Positions 8,617-17,926 of a stretch of DNA of 64,000 nt are shown here, one piece after another. The stretch is from NCBI RefSeq assembly GCF_022179285.1, contig NZ_BPQO01000011.1, positions 1 through 64,000 on the forward strand, written 5' to 3'. Both the position numbers and the translations under genes were made by a program. The DNA comes from Methylobacterium hispanicum (GTDB lineage Bacteria > Pseudomonadota > Alphaproteobacteria > Rhizobiales > Beijerinckiaceae). Below the pieces are notes generated by a model, which was not told the DNA's origin, made no database searches, and saw only the letters and a list, made by a program, of their open reading frames with translations. The stretch's first letter is position 1; each line of letters begins with the position of its first letter.

Positions 8617-8795
8617 TGTTCTGCCTCCGCCGAACGGTGCCGGCGGGCTCTTCTAACACGAAGCGTTCGTCACATGTGAAAAACCCTGCTGAGGATTACT
8701 GGCCCATCCTTGCGGATCGCGTGATGACACTTTCAGTTCTCGCGCGCTCGTTCCGTCCAAGGTATGCTTGATCCTCATGGAGAGGGCTGAACCCG

Positions 8796-9074
8796 ATGTC
8801 GAATAGACGGGAACTCTATCAAAGCCCCAACGGGGATTCCTGGCATCTCGGCCGCGAACCCGAGAACGGCCGGGCCTTCGTCATCCACCAGCCCAATAGT
8901 CCGTCAGGCGGACGGCTCCGCCACGTCGAGCTGGGGGCGTTCCTGAGCGACGGAACCGGCAAGCCCGAACAGCAAGCGCTTCTTCGCTTGATCGGCACCC
9001 TCGTGGACGTTCCCCCTTACGCCGACCGAACCGACGGCAGGGAGCCGACGAGGATGTTGCCATCCGTGCCCTGA
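8796..9074 (+). CDS. hypothetical protein, 92 aa
   Basis: Small soluble protein. The N-terminal part (ELYQSPNGDSWHLGREPENG and a following HVELGAFLS segment) resembles small conserved proteins of unknown function widespread in Bradyrhizobium and Methylobacterium; that resemblance is from memory. A GAGAGGG sequence precedes the ATG by about ten bases. No catalytic motif is visible. Confidence 0.65.
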   Translation: MSNRRELYQSPNGDSWHLGREPENGRAFVIHQPNSPSGGRLRHVELGAFLSDGTGKPEQQALLRLIGTLVDVPPYADRTDGREPTRMLPSVP

Positions 9075-9121
9075 CGCATGAAGCGTCCATCCTGTCCGCG
9101 ACAGGATCTCCCAAGTGCCCT

Positions 9122-9319
9122 TCAGGCAGCCTCGGGCAGGCATTGAAGCGCCAGGATGGCCTCGGCCTCGAAGAGGGCTGCCACGGCCCGCCCAAGCCGG
9201 TTGGGCACCGCTTCGTCGAGGATGACGGGGAAGGCCATGTTCAACGCACGCGTCGCACCGACGATAGCGGCCCGCGCAGCCGATGAACGCGGCTGGCGTC
9301 GGAGTTCGATGATGTGCAT
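9122..9319 (-). CDS. hypothetical protein, 65 aa
   Basis: Short alanine-rich, helical protein with a basic N-terminus. The ATG has an AAAGGA ribosome site with a six-base spacer, which favours a real gene. No domain is recognised. It converges with the 92-aa gene at 8796-9074, leaving a 47-bp gap between stop codons. Confidence 0.45.
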   Translation of the reverse strand: MHIIELRRQPRSSAARAAIVGATRALNMAFPVILDEAVPNRLGRAVAALFEAEAILALQCLPEAA

Positions 9320-9419
9320 GGGGCGTCCTTTGAGGCTCCGAGTATGCGCCTTGATTGGGTATTCGCCTAAGCTTATCGCGCATCGCCTCCTTGATCCGGT
9401 TGAGAACCCGAATGCGGCG

Positions 9420-9644
9420 TCACATCCAGATCCCGTCGTTGATCCGACCCCTGATCGGCTGCCGGTCCGCCAGGACGTGGGCGTGGGCTATTCCGGCCGC
9501 CAGGGCGATGGAGGCCGAGGGGTAGGAAGCCTGGGAGCGGTACGGGTGATAGCCGGCGGTCGTCACCGACCATCGGAAGCGGCCCCTCTCGCTCCGGCAA
9601 GCCGAGACGGCCACGCTGTGATCGGGCAACGAGGGAATGCGCAT
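9420..9644 (-). CDS. hypothetical small protein, 74 aa
   Basis: The core (RGRFRWSVTTAGYHPYRSQ, then SIALAAGIAHAHVLADR) has the shape of a short beta-hairpin followed by a helix, like small DUF-type proteins common in Methylobacterium. The internal ATG at 9644 is preferred over the upstream one at 9719 because similarity-like sequence begins there and GGGATGA precedes it. No function can be assigned. The rest of 9645-9917 holds no supported gene. Confidence 0.4.
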   Translation of the reverse strand: MRIPSLPDHSVAVSACRSERGRFRWSVTTAGYHPYRSQASYPSASIALAAGIAHAHVLADRQPIRGRINDGIWM

Positions 9645-9917
9645 CGTTCGGTCATCCCATGTGGGCCAGCCACGACCAAGCGATAAACGCGCGCAGGGCT
9701 CCGTGTCGAACCTCGTCACGAAAGCTGCCCGAGCATCCTCTGGGACGTACGGCCCGAGGCATTGCAGGCGCCTTGATCATCCCTCGGATGGACAGGGCTT
9801 GTGGCGTGACATGAGGGCTTGGAGGCAACCCACCTAACCCTGTCTCCCATCGGCCTGGAGGGCCAATGGGATGGGATGCGGTCTTACGCCCAGGGGTGGT
9901 CCTACTGCGGACGAGGT

Positions 9918-11096
9918 CTACCCGTGCGGCTTGAACACGACCTTGGTGCAGTTGTCCTCCTTGTCCCGGAACATGTCGTATAGCGCTGGGCCGTCCTCCA
10001 GGTTGGTGGAGCGATGGCTGATGATGAAGGACGGATCGATGTCGCCGTTCTGGATGCGCTCCATCAGCGGCTTCATGTAACGCACCATATGGGTCTGGCC
10101 GGTTTTCAGGGTCAGGCCCTTGTTCATCAGGATGCCGAGGGCCACGGGTCCCACAGGACCGGCAAAGACGCCCGGCATCGAGACATTTCCGCCCGGACGG
10201 CAGGCTAGGATCGCCTGGTTCAGAGCGAAGGGACGCTCCAGGCTGACGGTGTGCTCCATGATGGCGGAGGACACCTTCTGCAGGGTGGTGTCGGCTCCGT
10301 GGGACTCCATGCCCACCGCCTCGATAACGGAGTCGGGGCCCAAGCCGTGGGTCATCTCCATCAGCGTATCCTGCACGTTCTCCTTGGAGAGGTCGATGGT
10401 CTCGGCGCCGGCTTCGCGGGCCAGTGCAAGGCGCTCCGGTACGCTGTCGACGGAAATGACGCGCTTGGCACCCAGCATCAGACAGCACTTCACGGCCAGC
10501 ACGCCGACCGGGCCGCAGCCCCAGATCGCCACGGTGTCCTCGGGGCCGATGTCGCAGTGCTCGGCGGCTTGGTAGGCGGTGGGGAAGATATCGCTGAGGA
10601 ACAGGACCTGTTCGTCGGTGAGCCCCTCAGGCACCACGATGGGACCGACATCGGCATAGGGCACTCGCAGGTACTCGGCCTGGCCGCCGGAGAAGCCGCC
10701 CGTGATGTGAGAGAAGCCGAACAGGCCGGCCAGCGGATAACCGTAGGTCTCGGCCTGGAGCTTGCCGTTCGGGTTGGTGCGCTCGCAGCAGCTCCAGTTG
10801 CCCCACTTGCACTGGCGGCACTCACCGCAGCAGATGGTGAAGGGCACCACGATGCGGTCGCCGACCTTGAGCTTCTGGTTGTCGCGCCCGACCTCGATCA
10901 CTTCGCCCATCGTCTCGTGGCCGAGGACGTCGCCACACTCCATCGTAGGCATGAAGCCGCCCATGAGGTGGAGGTCAGAGCCGCAGATCGCGCAGGCGGT
11001 CACCTTGATGATGACGTCGCGGCCATGCTCGATTTTTGGGTCCGGGACGGTCTCGCAGGAGATCTTGCCCCGGCTCTGCCACGTGAGTGCTTTCAT
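9918..11096 (-). CDS. zinc-dependent alcohol / formaldehyde dehydrogenase family protein
   Basis: 392 aa from the ATG at 11096 (the frame opens at 11174, but MKALTWQSRGKI is the usual start of this family). GroES-like N-terminal domain with the catalytic-zinc motif CAICGSDLHL and GHE, a structural-zinc loop of clustered cysteines (CCGECRQCKWGNWSCC), and a Rossmann domain with GCGPVGV binding NAD(P). The long form resembles glutathione-independent formaldehyde dehydrogenase-like enzymes. Substrate cannot be told from sequence. It stands alone with 166 bp or more upstream; a stress-linked detoxification role is possible given the neighbours, but that is inference. Confidence 0.8.
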   Translation of the reverse strand: MKALTWQSRGKISCETVPDPKIEHGRDVIIKVTACAICGSDLHLMGGFMPTMECGDVLGHETMGEVIEVGRDNQKLKVGDRIVVPFTICCGECRQCKWGNWSCCERTNPNGKLQAETYGYPLAGLFGFSHITGGFSGGQAEYLRVPYADVGPIVVPEGLTDEQVLFLSDIFPTAYQAAEHCDIGPEDTVAIWGCGPVGVLAVKCCLMLGAKRVISVDSVPERLALAREAGAETIDLSKENVQDTLMEMTHGLGPDSVIEAVGMESHGADTTLQKVSSAIMEHTVSLERPFALNQAILACRPGGNVSMPGVFAGPVGPVALGILMNKGLTLKTGQTHMVRYMKPLMERIQNGDIDPSFIISHRSTNLEDGPALYDMFRDKEDNCTKVVFKPHG

Positions 11097-11340
11097 CCTG
11101 TCGACGCTCCTGGTTCGAGGTGTGTCGGCACGGATGACCCCCACCGCTTCCACCAGGGAGGTAATGTCCGTCACGCGAGCGTGATCCGGTTGTCGAGGAA
11201 TTTACTTCCACGTCGACCGTGCAGCCGAGCGCATAGCCTCGGCCGGAAAGCGGACCACGATGGTGTCCTTTCCCGTCTCCGTATGACGGTGCTACGGCGC
11301 CTCCAGGCGCGGTAGATGCGGGCGTGCCAACGGTTATCCC

Positions 11341-12507
11341 TCAAACCGCTTCGTAGACGAAGCGCCGACCATTGGGCGCCCCTCCAGTCAGCCTTGCCAG
11401 GCCATTGGCCATGTCCCGCCCGCCTGCCGACCAACGATCGCGGATTGAGGACGGCGAGAAGTCGAAGCTCTTTGCCGAGAGCTGGTCGGCGGCCGCTTTG
11501 TAGACCGTATGCAGCAACGTCACGGTCGGTCCGTTCGGCTCAAGCCGCTGCCTCATCTCGTACTCCCGCTCAAGGGCCGAGATCGTTCGGCGGCCCGCAC
11601 TGGCGAAGATGAGGTCATTGGCCCGTTCCAGCACGGCATCGAGCGATGCTGGCCGGGGCGCCTGCAGGTTGAAGAGGTCCGAGGCGATGCAGAGGAGGTC
11701 GCGCTCCGGCGCGTCCGCAAAGACCGGGTCCAGGGGCAGGTTGTTGGTGTAGCCGAGGTCGCACAGGAGCCGGCCGTCGATCTCAACTGGTGGGAAGGCC
11801 GGGAGAAGCGAGGTGCTGGCGAGGACGTGCTCGGCTCGCACCGTCCCGTGCGCGGTGTCGAAGTAGACCTCCTCGCCCGTCGCGACATCGACGCAGCCTA
11901 TCGTGACGCGGACGTCGCCCCGATTGAGCCGGTCGAAGTCGACGTACCGGTTGAGGCTGGACAGCAGGGGCGCGTGATCGAACATCGCGACGTCGTTGGG
12001 CACCCCGGGCAGCGCGGACCACAGGCCGGGCCAGCGGTGCTGGAAGATGTTGGGCCGGCCCCACATCAGCGTCAGGACGGCATGCAGGCCGTTATAGACC
12101 TGACGCGGCTTCAGCATGCCGGAGATGCTGGGACCGGTGTGCTGGGTCGCCTCGGCCCAGAACCCGCGGAGCTTGGCGACGCGATCTTCGGGAGTGTTCC
12201 CGGCGACAATGGCGGCCGTGACCGCACCCATCGAGGCGCCCACGATCCAGTCCGGCCGGATGCCGCGCTCGTGCAGGACCTCGTACACACCCGCATGGTA
12301 GGCTCCGAGCGCATTGCCGCCGCTCAGGACCAAGGCAATGTCCCGGCTTCCCGACGACACGACCGCGGTCAAAGCGTCCCTATCTGATCCGGCGATTGAC
12401 GCCTCGCCGGGGTCGTTGCCGGAGACCAGAGTTGATGGGTCGTAGTCGTTCGGACTCGATGGCAAATGCGGTTGAGCCTTGTGGTGCCAGGGCTGACCAT
12501 GGGGCAT
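11341..12507 (-). CDS. patatin-like phospholipase
   Basis: 388 aa acyl hydrolase of the patatin/RssA type. The oxyanion motif reads GGNALGAYHAG, the nucleophile serine is in GASMG, and the catalytic aspartate is probably in CDLGYTNNLP, where the usual DG-G/A is DLG. No signal peptide is seen. The first 60 residues are low-complexity and polar. It lies 44 bp downstream of the hybrid histidine kinase in the same direction and may be part of the KaiC-kinase operon. Known family members release fatty acids from phospholipids; the target here is unknown. Confidence 0.8.
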   Translation of the reverse strand: MPHGQPWHHKAQPHLPSSPNDYDPSTLVSGNDPGEASIAGSDRDALTAVVSSGSRDIALVLSGGNALGAYHAGVYEVLHERGIRPDWIVGASMGAVTAAIVAGNTPEDRVAKLRGFWAEATQHTGPSISGMLKPRQVYNGLHAVLTLMWGRPNIFQHRWPGLWSALPGVPNDVAMFDHAPLLSSLNRYVDFDRLNRGDVRVTIGCVDVATGEEVYFDTAHGTVRAEHVLASTSLLPAFPPVEIDGRLLCDLGYTNNLPLDPVFADAPERDLLCIASDLFNLQAPRPASLDAVLERANDLIFASAGRRTISALEREYEMRQRLEPNGPTVTLLHTVYKAAADQLSAKSFDFSPSSIRDRWSAGGRDMANGLARLTGGAPNGRRFVYEAV

Positions 12508-12550
12508 CGGGAATGCCGGGGGTCATCGGATTGTGAGCTGTCGCCGGATA

Positions 12551-14599
12551 CTAATCGCCGCTCAGGACAAGACGCAGGGAGCGGGCAAGCTCATCCCGTC
12601 GATAGGGCTTGTTTAGTACCGGGAGCTCACCCTTTCCGATGACCTGCCCCTCGTCGAGGTTGGCGACGTAGCCGGAGGTCAGAAGGACCTTCAGGCCGGG
12701 ACGCAGGCGCTGTGCCTCGACGGCGAGTTGCGACCCGTTCATCCCGCCGGGCATCACCACGTCGGAGAACAGGATGTCGATGCGCTCCACGCCCCTGAGA
12801 TGCTCCAGTGCTTCGGCGGCGTTGCGGGCGACCACGACGCGGTAGCGCAGCTCCTCCAGGCTCTCGACCGCCATGCCGAGTACCCCCTCGTCGTCCTCGA
12901 CCAGAAGGACGGTGTCGCCTTCAGTGGCGCGACGCAGAGGCAGCACGCTGGCGGAGCCGGTACCGACCTCCTCCCCGGCTGCATCGGCGGAGCGGGGGAT
13001 CCGGAGCCGGAACGTGGTGCCAGCTCCGACTTCGGACTGAATATCGACGTAGCCGCCGGCGCTGCGGGTGAAGCCATAGACCTGGGACAGGCCCAGACCC
13101 GTTCCCTTGCCGACCTCCTTCGTCGTGAAGAACGGCTCGAAGATGCGCGCGAGCAGGTCTGCCGGGATGCCGCTGCCAATGTCAGAGATGGAGATCTCGA
13201 CGTAGTCTCCGGGCGGCACGCCCTTGTCGGCGACGGCAGCGGTGTCGAGGCGGACGTTGCGGCTGCGCACCTCGATGCGGGCCACGCGTTCGCCGCCCTC
13301 CATCGCATCACGGGCGTTGACCACGAGGTTCAGCACGGCCGCCTCGAACTGGGCCGGGTCGATGCGGATGGGATCTAGGGCCGGATCGAGGTCGAAGACC
13401 ATCTCGATGGCGCCGCCGGCGGCCCGCTCCGCCAGGGGCCGGAAGTCGAGGAGCAAGCGGTTCGGGTTGAGGGTCTGGGGCCGCAGCATCTGCCTTCGCG
13501 AGAAGGCGAGGAGTTGTTGGGTCAATTGCTCGCCCCGGCGTGCGGCGCCCATAGCGGCCTCGGCCAGGCGTACGACCCGCTCGGTGTTCTCCGGTTTGCG
13601 GATCATCATGTCGAGGCCGCCGACGATGACCGTCAGCAGGTTGTTGAAGTCATGGGCGACGCCCCCGGTCAACTGACCGATGGCCTCCATCTTCTGGGCC
13701 TGCCGGAGCGCATCCTCGGTCACGCGCTGCTCGGACCGGTCGAGGACGATGCCGGCCATGCGGACGGGCAGCCCATCGCGATCATATTCCGCGCGGCCTT
13801 TCGCGGCGATCCATCGGACAGCGCCGTCCGGGCGTAGGATACGGCACTCGATGTCGAGGAAGCCGGTCTCCATCGCCCTCGCGAAGGCCGCCTCCACGAG
13901 GGGCCGGTCCTCCGGAAGGGCATGGCCGAGAAGGTCGGCGCGCCCCCAGGAGGCCACCGGCTTGTCGTAACCGAAGATCGCGTCGTAGCGACCGGAACGC
14001 CGAGCAGTATCGTTGATGAGATCGAGGTCCCACGAGCCCATGCCAGCGGAATCGAGCGCGAAGGCTAGGGTCTCGCGCGCCGCCTCGACTTCGCGCGTGC
14101 GCTCCTCGACGCGACGCTCCAGGGTCTCGTTCGCAATCCTGAGACGCTCCTGCGCCTGCTCGCGTTCGAGGATGTGCCCGCGCGCTTGATACTGACGGCG
14201 CCGGACCCGCAAGGCGGACGCGACCGCGCTCGCTAAGGTCTCGGCGTTGATGGGCCGCTCCAGCAGCACCACGTTTCCGAGCCGCTCGATGATTCCGGCG
14301 GCACGTGCGGGTCGGCGTCCGGCCTGACGGGTTGCGAGAATGACGAAGGGAAAATCGGACCACGGCGGCTGGACATCGACCCAGGCGTAGAGGGCCGCCG
14401 TATCCGCCTCGACTAGGGCCTCCTCGGTGACGATGGCGGCGGCCGCGCCGTTCCGCAGTTCGCCGACCCAGGTCGCGACGTCCGGGCAGATGCAGGCGGG
14501 CGTCCCCGACTTCGCGAGCAACTGCTCGATAACCCCAGCATCGCGACCGCGCGGCGCCAGGATCAGGACCCGGTGTTCGGCCTCTGCCAAGGGCATCAT
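12551..14599 (-). CDS. hybrid sensor histidine kinase with PAS and C-terminal receiver
   Basis: 682 aa, soluble. Residues 1-130 resemble a degenerate receiver domain, followed by a coiled coil (140-180), a PAS fold (about 180-290), a HisKA domain with phospho-accepting His316 ([10 protein letters not shown]), an HATPase with DIGSGIP and [12 protein letters not shown] motifs, and a C-terminal receiver with acceptor Asp in [13 protein letters not shown] and conserved Lys in LNKPYRRD. The gene starts within the stop codon of the KaiC-like gene (ATGA overlap), so the two are co-translated and probably form one signalling unit. There is no DNA-binding output domain. Confidence 0.9.
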   Translation of the reverse strand: MMPLAEAEHRVLILAPRGRDAGVIEQLLAKSGTPACICPDVATWVGELRNGAAAAIVTEEALVEADTAALYAWVDVQPPWSDFPFVILATRQAGRRPARAAGIIERLGNVVLLERPINAETLASAVASALRVRRRQYQARGHILEREQAQERLRIANETLERRVEERTREVEAARETLAFALDSAGMGSWDLDLINDTARRSGRYDAIFGYDKPVASWGRADLLGHALPEDRPLVEAAFARAMETGFLDIECRILRPDGAVRWIAAKGRAEYDRDGLPVRMAGIVLDRSEQRVTEDALRQAQKMEAIGQLTGGVAHDFNNLLTVIVGGLDMMIRKPENTERVVRLAEAAMGAARRGEQLTQQLLAFSRRQMLRPQTLNPNRLLLDFRPLAERAAGGAIEMVFDLDPALDPIRIDPAQFEAAVLNLVVNARDAMEGGERVARIEVRSRNVRLDTAAVADKGVPPGDYVEISISDIGSGIPADLLARIFEPFFTTKEVGKGTGLGLSQVYGFTRSAGGYVDIQSEVGAGTTFRLRIPRSADAAGEEVGTGSASVLPLRRATEGDTVLLVEDDEGVLGMAVESLEELRYRVVVARNAAEALEHLRGVERIDILFSDVVMPGGMNGSQLAVEAQRLRPGLKVLLTSGYVANLDEGQVIGKGELPVLNKPYRRDELARSLRLVLSGD

Positions 14600-16116
14600 G
14601 CGCTTGGTCCCGGCGTCGTGGCGGCGTCAGCTTTCAACATGGCGACCTTGCCGCCGTAGGCCGGCAACCCGGTGAGCACGCCCTGGAAGTCGGTCAGCGC
14701 CTCGCCGACCTGCAGGCCCGTGCCCGAGATCATCAGTTCGCGGATCGTGCGCTCATGCGCGTTGACCCGGCTTTTCACCACGGACAGGGCCGTACGGACA
14801 GCGCCTTCGGCCTCGAAATATCGGAACAGCACGATACCGTCGCTCAAATAGCTCAGGTCGACGTCACTCCGGACCTCGCCGATGACCCCGTGCTGTCCCA
14901 GGACGAGGACTGTCGTAGTCCCCTTCTGGTTGAGGTAGCTCAGCAGCTCGTGCATCTGCAGGACAAGGTACTGCTCGTCCGGCATGGCGTGGACGTAGGC
15001 GTTGAGGCTGTCGATGCCGACGAAGGTCGAGCCATGGTCTTCGACGGCTTCGCGGGCCCGGCATGAGAACTCGCCCGGCGAGATCTCGGCCGGGTCGATC
15101 TGCATGAGGTTCAGGGCCCCAGACTTGACGTAGGGGCGCAGGTCCATGCCGAGGAGTGCGGATCGGGCGAGCAAGGTCGCCTTGCCCTCGTCGAACAGGA
15201 AGTAGGTCGCGCGTGCACCCCGCTCCAGCGCGGCAAGCAGGCAGCGGACAGCAGTGGTCGTCTTTCCGGCGCCGGACGGGCCCATGAGCAGGGTGTTGGT
15301 CCCCTGCACGAGTCCGCCGCCGAGCAGCAAGTCGAGTTCGGCCAGACCGGTGGAGGTGGTGACCGGATCGAAGTCTGCGCCGTGCTCGGCCGCGATCAGC
15401 CGCGGGAAGACGGTGAGACCACCCGTGTCGAGCGCAAGATCATGGAAACCGCCGCGAAACTTCACACCACGCATCTTCAGGATGCGGATGCGCCGACGCT
15501 CGGACCCGAACGTACGCTCCATCTGCTCCAGGACCAGCACCCCGTGGGCGATGCTGTGGAGCTGAACGTCAGCCGTATTGTCGTCGAGCATCAACACCGT
15601 ACAGCGACGCGACGCGAAGAACTGCTTCAGGGCCAGGATCTGGCGCCGGTACCGCAGCGGGTTCTGGGCGAGAAGGCGGAGTTCGGACAGGCTGTCGAAC
15701 ACCACGCGTGCAGGCTTGAGCGCGTCGACGCGCTCCATGACCTCGCGCACGGTCTCGCCGAGCTCGACCTCTGACGGGTGCAGGATGGACTGCTCGCTCT
15801 CGGGATCGAGGCCGAGCTCGCTGACGAGCTCGTAGACCTCGATGCCGTCCAGGCTCCAGCCGTGGGAAGCGGCGCCAGCGCGCAACTCCTCGGCGCTCTC
15901 CGACAGAGTGACGTAGAGGCCCTTCTCGCCCCGGGCGGCGCCTTCGAGCAGGAACTGCAGCGACAGGGTCGTCTTGCCCGTGCCGGGTGTGCCCTCGACG
16001 AGGAAGAGCCGTCCACGGGTCAAGCCACCGGAAAGGATGTCGTCGAGACCAGGGATACCTGTGGAAACAGCGTCGCGTGATCCAGCGGCAGTGGGATTTG
16101 GGCTGTCGTCGGTCAT
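14596..16116 (-). CDS. KaiC-like double RecA-domain ATPase
   Basis: 506 aa from the ATG at 16116 (the upstream ATG at 16143 is possible). Two RecA/KaiC domains, each with a Walker A (GTPGTGKTT and GPSGAGKTT) and Walker B-type strand (VVFDSLSEL; FVGIDSL). The C-terminal HERTIRELMIS segment matches the KaiC tail region. At the place corresponding to the cyanobacterial phosphorylation pair the sequence reads LSYLSDG, keeping the serine but with tyrosine after it. No kaiA or kaiB lies in the window. Such stand-alone KaiC proteins in proteobacteria are linked with stress signalling; here the partner is the overlapping histidine kinase. Confidence 0.85.
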   Translation of the reverse strand: MTDDSPNPTAAGSRDAVSTGIPGLDDILSGGLTRGRLFLVEGTPGTGKTTLSLQFLLEGAARGEKGLYVTLSESAEELRAGAASHGWSLDGIEVYELVSELGLDPESEQSILHPSEVELGETVREVMERVDALKPARVVFDSLSELRLLAQNPLRYRRQILALKQFFASRRCTVLMLDDNTADVQLHSIAHGVLVLEQMERTFGSERRRIRILKMRGVKFRGGFHDLALDTGGLTVFPRLIAAEHGADFDPVTTSTGLAELDLLLGGGLVQGTNTLLMGPSGAGKTTTAVRCLLAALERGARATYFLFDEGKATLLARSALLGMDLRPYVKSGALNLMQIDPAEISPGEFSCRAREAVEDHGSTFVGIDSLNAYVHAMPDEQYLVLQMHELLSYLNQKGTTTVLVLGQHGVIGEVRSDVDLSYLSDGIVLFRYFEAEGAVRTALSVVKSRVNAHERTIRELMISGTGLQVGEALTDFQGVLTGLPAYGGKVAMLKADAATTPGPSA

Positions 16117-16248
16117 GGGCACCATGATGCGGGAAAGGGGCATCCGGCTGCCGCCAGGCTCACGGCGGCTCGTCGGCCTCTCGGTAGATGTTCACTTGGA
16201 TTAACGCCGTGAGCCTCAATAGGTCCCCGCCGTTGCGCGGACCCAGGG

Positions 16249-16305
16249 CTTCTGCGGTGCTTATCCTTAAGCAGAGAACTTCTGCGGTGCTTATCCTCAA
16301 GCAGA
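16249..16305. repeat. two 27-bp direct repeats upstream of the KaiC operon
   Basis: Copies at 16249-16275 and 16279-16305 differ at one base and have a 30-bp period. Each begins CTTCTGCGGTGC and ends AAGCAGA. They lie 130-190 bp upstream of the KaiC start and just beyond the stop of the DUF2934 gene. A regulatory binding site is possible; a neutral duplication is the alternative. Confidence 0.75.
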
Positions 16306-16325
16306 CAGAGCGAGCCGTATCCTCC

Positions 16326-16508
16326 TCACGAGGTCTGCGGGTTGTTGGCTTCAGACCGATCCGCCGTCGCCGTGGCCGCCTCGGCCCTCAGCTCGCGTTC
16401 CGCCATCAGCCAGAACTCCAAGTCGAAGCCAGCTGGGCGATGGTTGCGGTCCCAGATGTCGTAGGCACGCTCTCGGATGCGCTCGAAGGGGATCCCGTCG
16501 TTTGGCAT
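16326..16508 (-). CDS. DUF2934 domain protein
   Basis: 60 aa. The core IRERAYDIWDRNHRPAGFD followed by FWLMAERELRAE matches the DUF2934 pattern, a short helical domain common in rhizobia and Methylobacterium. The internal ATG at 16508 is chosen because the domain starts there. Function unknown; it is soluble and probably binds a partner. It lies between the small gene at 16607 and the KaiC operon, all on the minus strand. Confidence 0.75.
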   Translation of the reverse strand: MPNDGIPFERIRERAYDIWDRNHRPAGFDLEFWLMAERELRAEAATATADRSEANNPQTS

Positions 16509-16606
16509 TTCGGAAGTCCCTGATGATCGAGACGGTGATGTGAGGCGAACCTCGCGGGAGCGAGATGGGTGCGGCGCGTCGCGGCCCCCTTCGGGCATCG
16601 TGTCCG

Positions 16607-16837
16607 CTACCTCGTCGCAAACCACGCCTGCGCTTGTTCAAGGTCTTCGAAGAGAGGGTTTCGCTCCTGGGCAACGCAGCCGAACCCCGCCTCCAGGAAC
16701 CACTTGCCGGAGTCCGCGTCGTGGTTGTCCGATAAGCGCACCAGTAAGGCGATCAGGGCATCGTCTCTGAAGACGAGCCGGCCATCCTCATCGCCACTCC
16801 CGGTCTCGACCCGAACCGGCTGCAATCGAAGGCTCAT
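16607..16837 (-). CDS. hypothetical protein, 76 aa, coupled to Crp/Fnr regulator
   Basis: Small soluble acidic protein. The C-terminal part (FLEAGFGCVAQERNPLFEDL then AQAWFATR) looks like a compact helical domain. Its ATG overlaps the stop of the regulator gene by four bases (ATGA), good evidence for a real, co-translated gene. No family recognised. Confidence 0.6.
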   Translation of the reverse strand: MSLRLQPVRVETGSGDEDGRLVFRDDALIALLVRLSDNHDADSGKWFLEAGFGCVAQERNPLFEDLEQAQAWFATR

Positions 16838-17574
16838 GCCGCCCTCCGTTCGCCGAGATGAAGGTAGTTGGGCTTGAACTCGGCCAACGCTTTCAACGCC
16901 GGGACGTCGAGGATGGACAGGGTTTTGCCGCTGAATTGAATGAGGCCGCGACGACGGAGCTCCATCAAGGAGCGGTTGACGTGGACGGCGCTCATGCCTG
17001 TCGTGTCGGCGAGCTCACCCTGGCTGATGGGCAGCGTGTAGCTGTTCTCGGACGCAAGGCCGACAACCTGCAGGCGCAGGAGGAGCTCGGAAAACAGGTG
17101 GGCCAGACGCTCAATGGCCACGCGGCAGCCGACGTTCAGCAGCCATTCCCGCAAGGTCGCCTCGTCGACCAAGGTGCTCATGCGTATCGCACGCGCGACC
17201 TCGGGATGATTCTCACGAATGCTTGCAAGCGCATCGGACCTGATCCAGGCGACCTTGCAGGCCGAGAAGGTGCCGATGCCGTGATCCATCCGGTCGAGCA
17301 GCCCCACGTCGAGGTCGCCCATATCGCCGGGAACGAGGTAGGCCATGATCTGGCGAGAGCCATTCGCGCGCATCTTGTAGCGGAAGGCCATTCCCTCTAG
17401 GACCAGGAGGATGCCCCTTGGCCTCTCGTCCTCGCGCACGAGGTCCGAATGGGCCGGGACAGTCTCGGTCGATGTGCCCAGGTTTTCCAGCACGCTACGG
17501 TCTACTTCAGACAAGCTGCCGAACCCTTCCATCTTGCGAACGAGCGGGCTTGGCGAAAGCGAGATCTGCGTCAT
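16834..17574 (-). CDS. Crp/Fnr family transcriptional regulator
   Basis: 246 aa from the ATG at 17574. N-terminal cyclic-nucleotide-binding beta-roll (about residues 25-125), dimerisation helix, and a winged helix-turn-helix with SQGELADTTGMSAVHVNRSL followed by LRRRGLIQFSG. It has no FNR-type N-terminal cysteine cluster, and the phosphate-binding cassette is not the cAMP type, so the ligand is unknown. Proteins of this layout are abundant in Methylobacterium and rhizobia. It is divergent from the amine oxidase gene; a 16-bp palindrome lies in the shared intergenic region. Confidence 0.85.
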   Translation of the reverse strand: MTQISLSPSPLVRKMEGFGSLSEVDRSVLENLGTSTETVPAHSDLVREDERPRGILLVLEGMAFRYKMRANGSRQIMAYLVPGDMGDLDVGLLDRMDHGIGTFSACKVAWIRSDALASIRENHPEVARAIRMSTLVDEATLREWLLNVGCRVAIERLAHLFSELLLRLQVVGLASENSYTLPISQGELADTTGMSAVHVNRSLMELRRRGLIQFSGKTLSILDVPALKALAEFKPNYLHLGERRAA

Positions 17575-17926
17575 GCCTGAAGGCGGTCCGTCGTGGATGG
17601 TGTTTTCGTTGATCACGACGCAGGAAGGCCGCGAGTTCTTGAAAGGTCGAAGATAGAAAATTCTCACTTGCCGGTAAGACCCCAACGCGAAAAATTTCGT
17701 TTCCCTAAGACGGTGGAAGAGGACTGGAGGTCAGGTTCTAGCAATCGATCCAGTAAGGTGTCCGATATCGGACATTTCCACTCGGACGAGGCAAACTCAC
17801 AGCGGGTCGGCTATGCAGCGAACCCTGCGAACGAAGGGTGCTCCGTCCACGAGTAGCCAGGTGGAAGCGAAAACCCTACTGCCGCATGAACCTTGAAGCC
17901 GTGACTGACGACCTCACCTTCTCCCG
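17575..17926. other. divergent intergenic region
   Basis: 352 bp between the minus-strand Crp/Fnr gene and the plus-strand amine oxidase gene. No gene is supported. It holds the palindrome at 17759-17774 and presumably the promoters of both genes. Confidence 0.5.
17759..17774. promoter_or_regulatory. perfect 16-bp palindrome
   Basis: TGTCCGATATCGGACA is perfectly self-complementary and lies 185 bp before the Crp/Fnr start and 153 bp before the amine oxidase start. Its size and symmetry suit a dimeric regulator. It differs from the Crp/Fnr consensus TTGAT-N4-ATCAA, so the factor is unknown. Confidence 0.45.
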
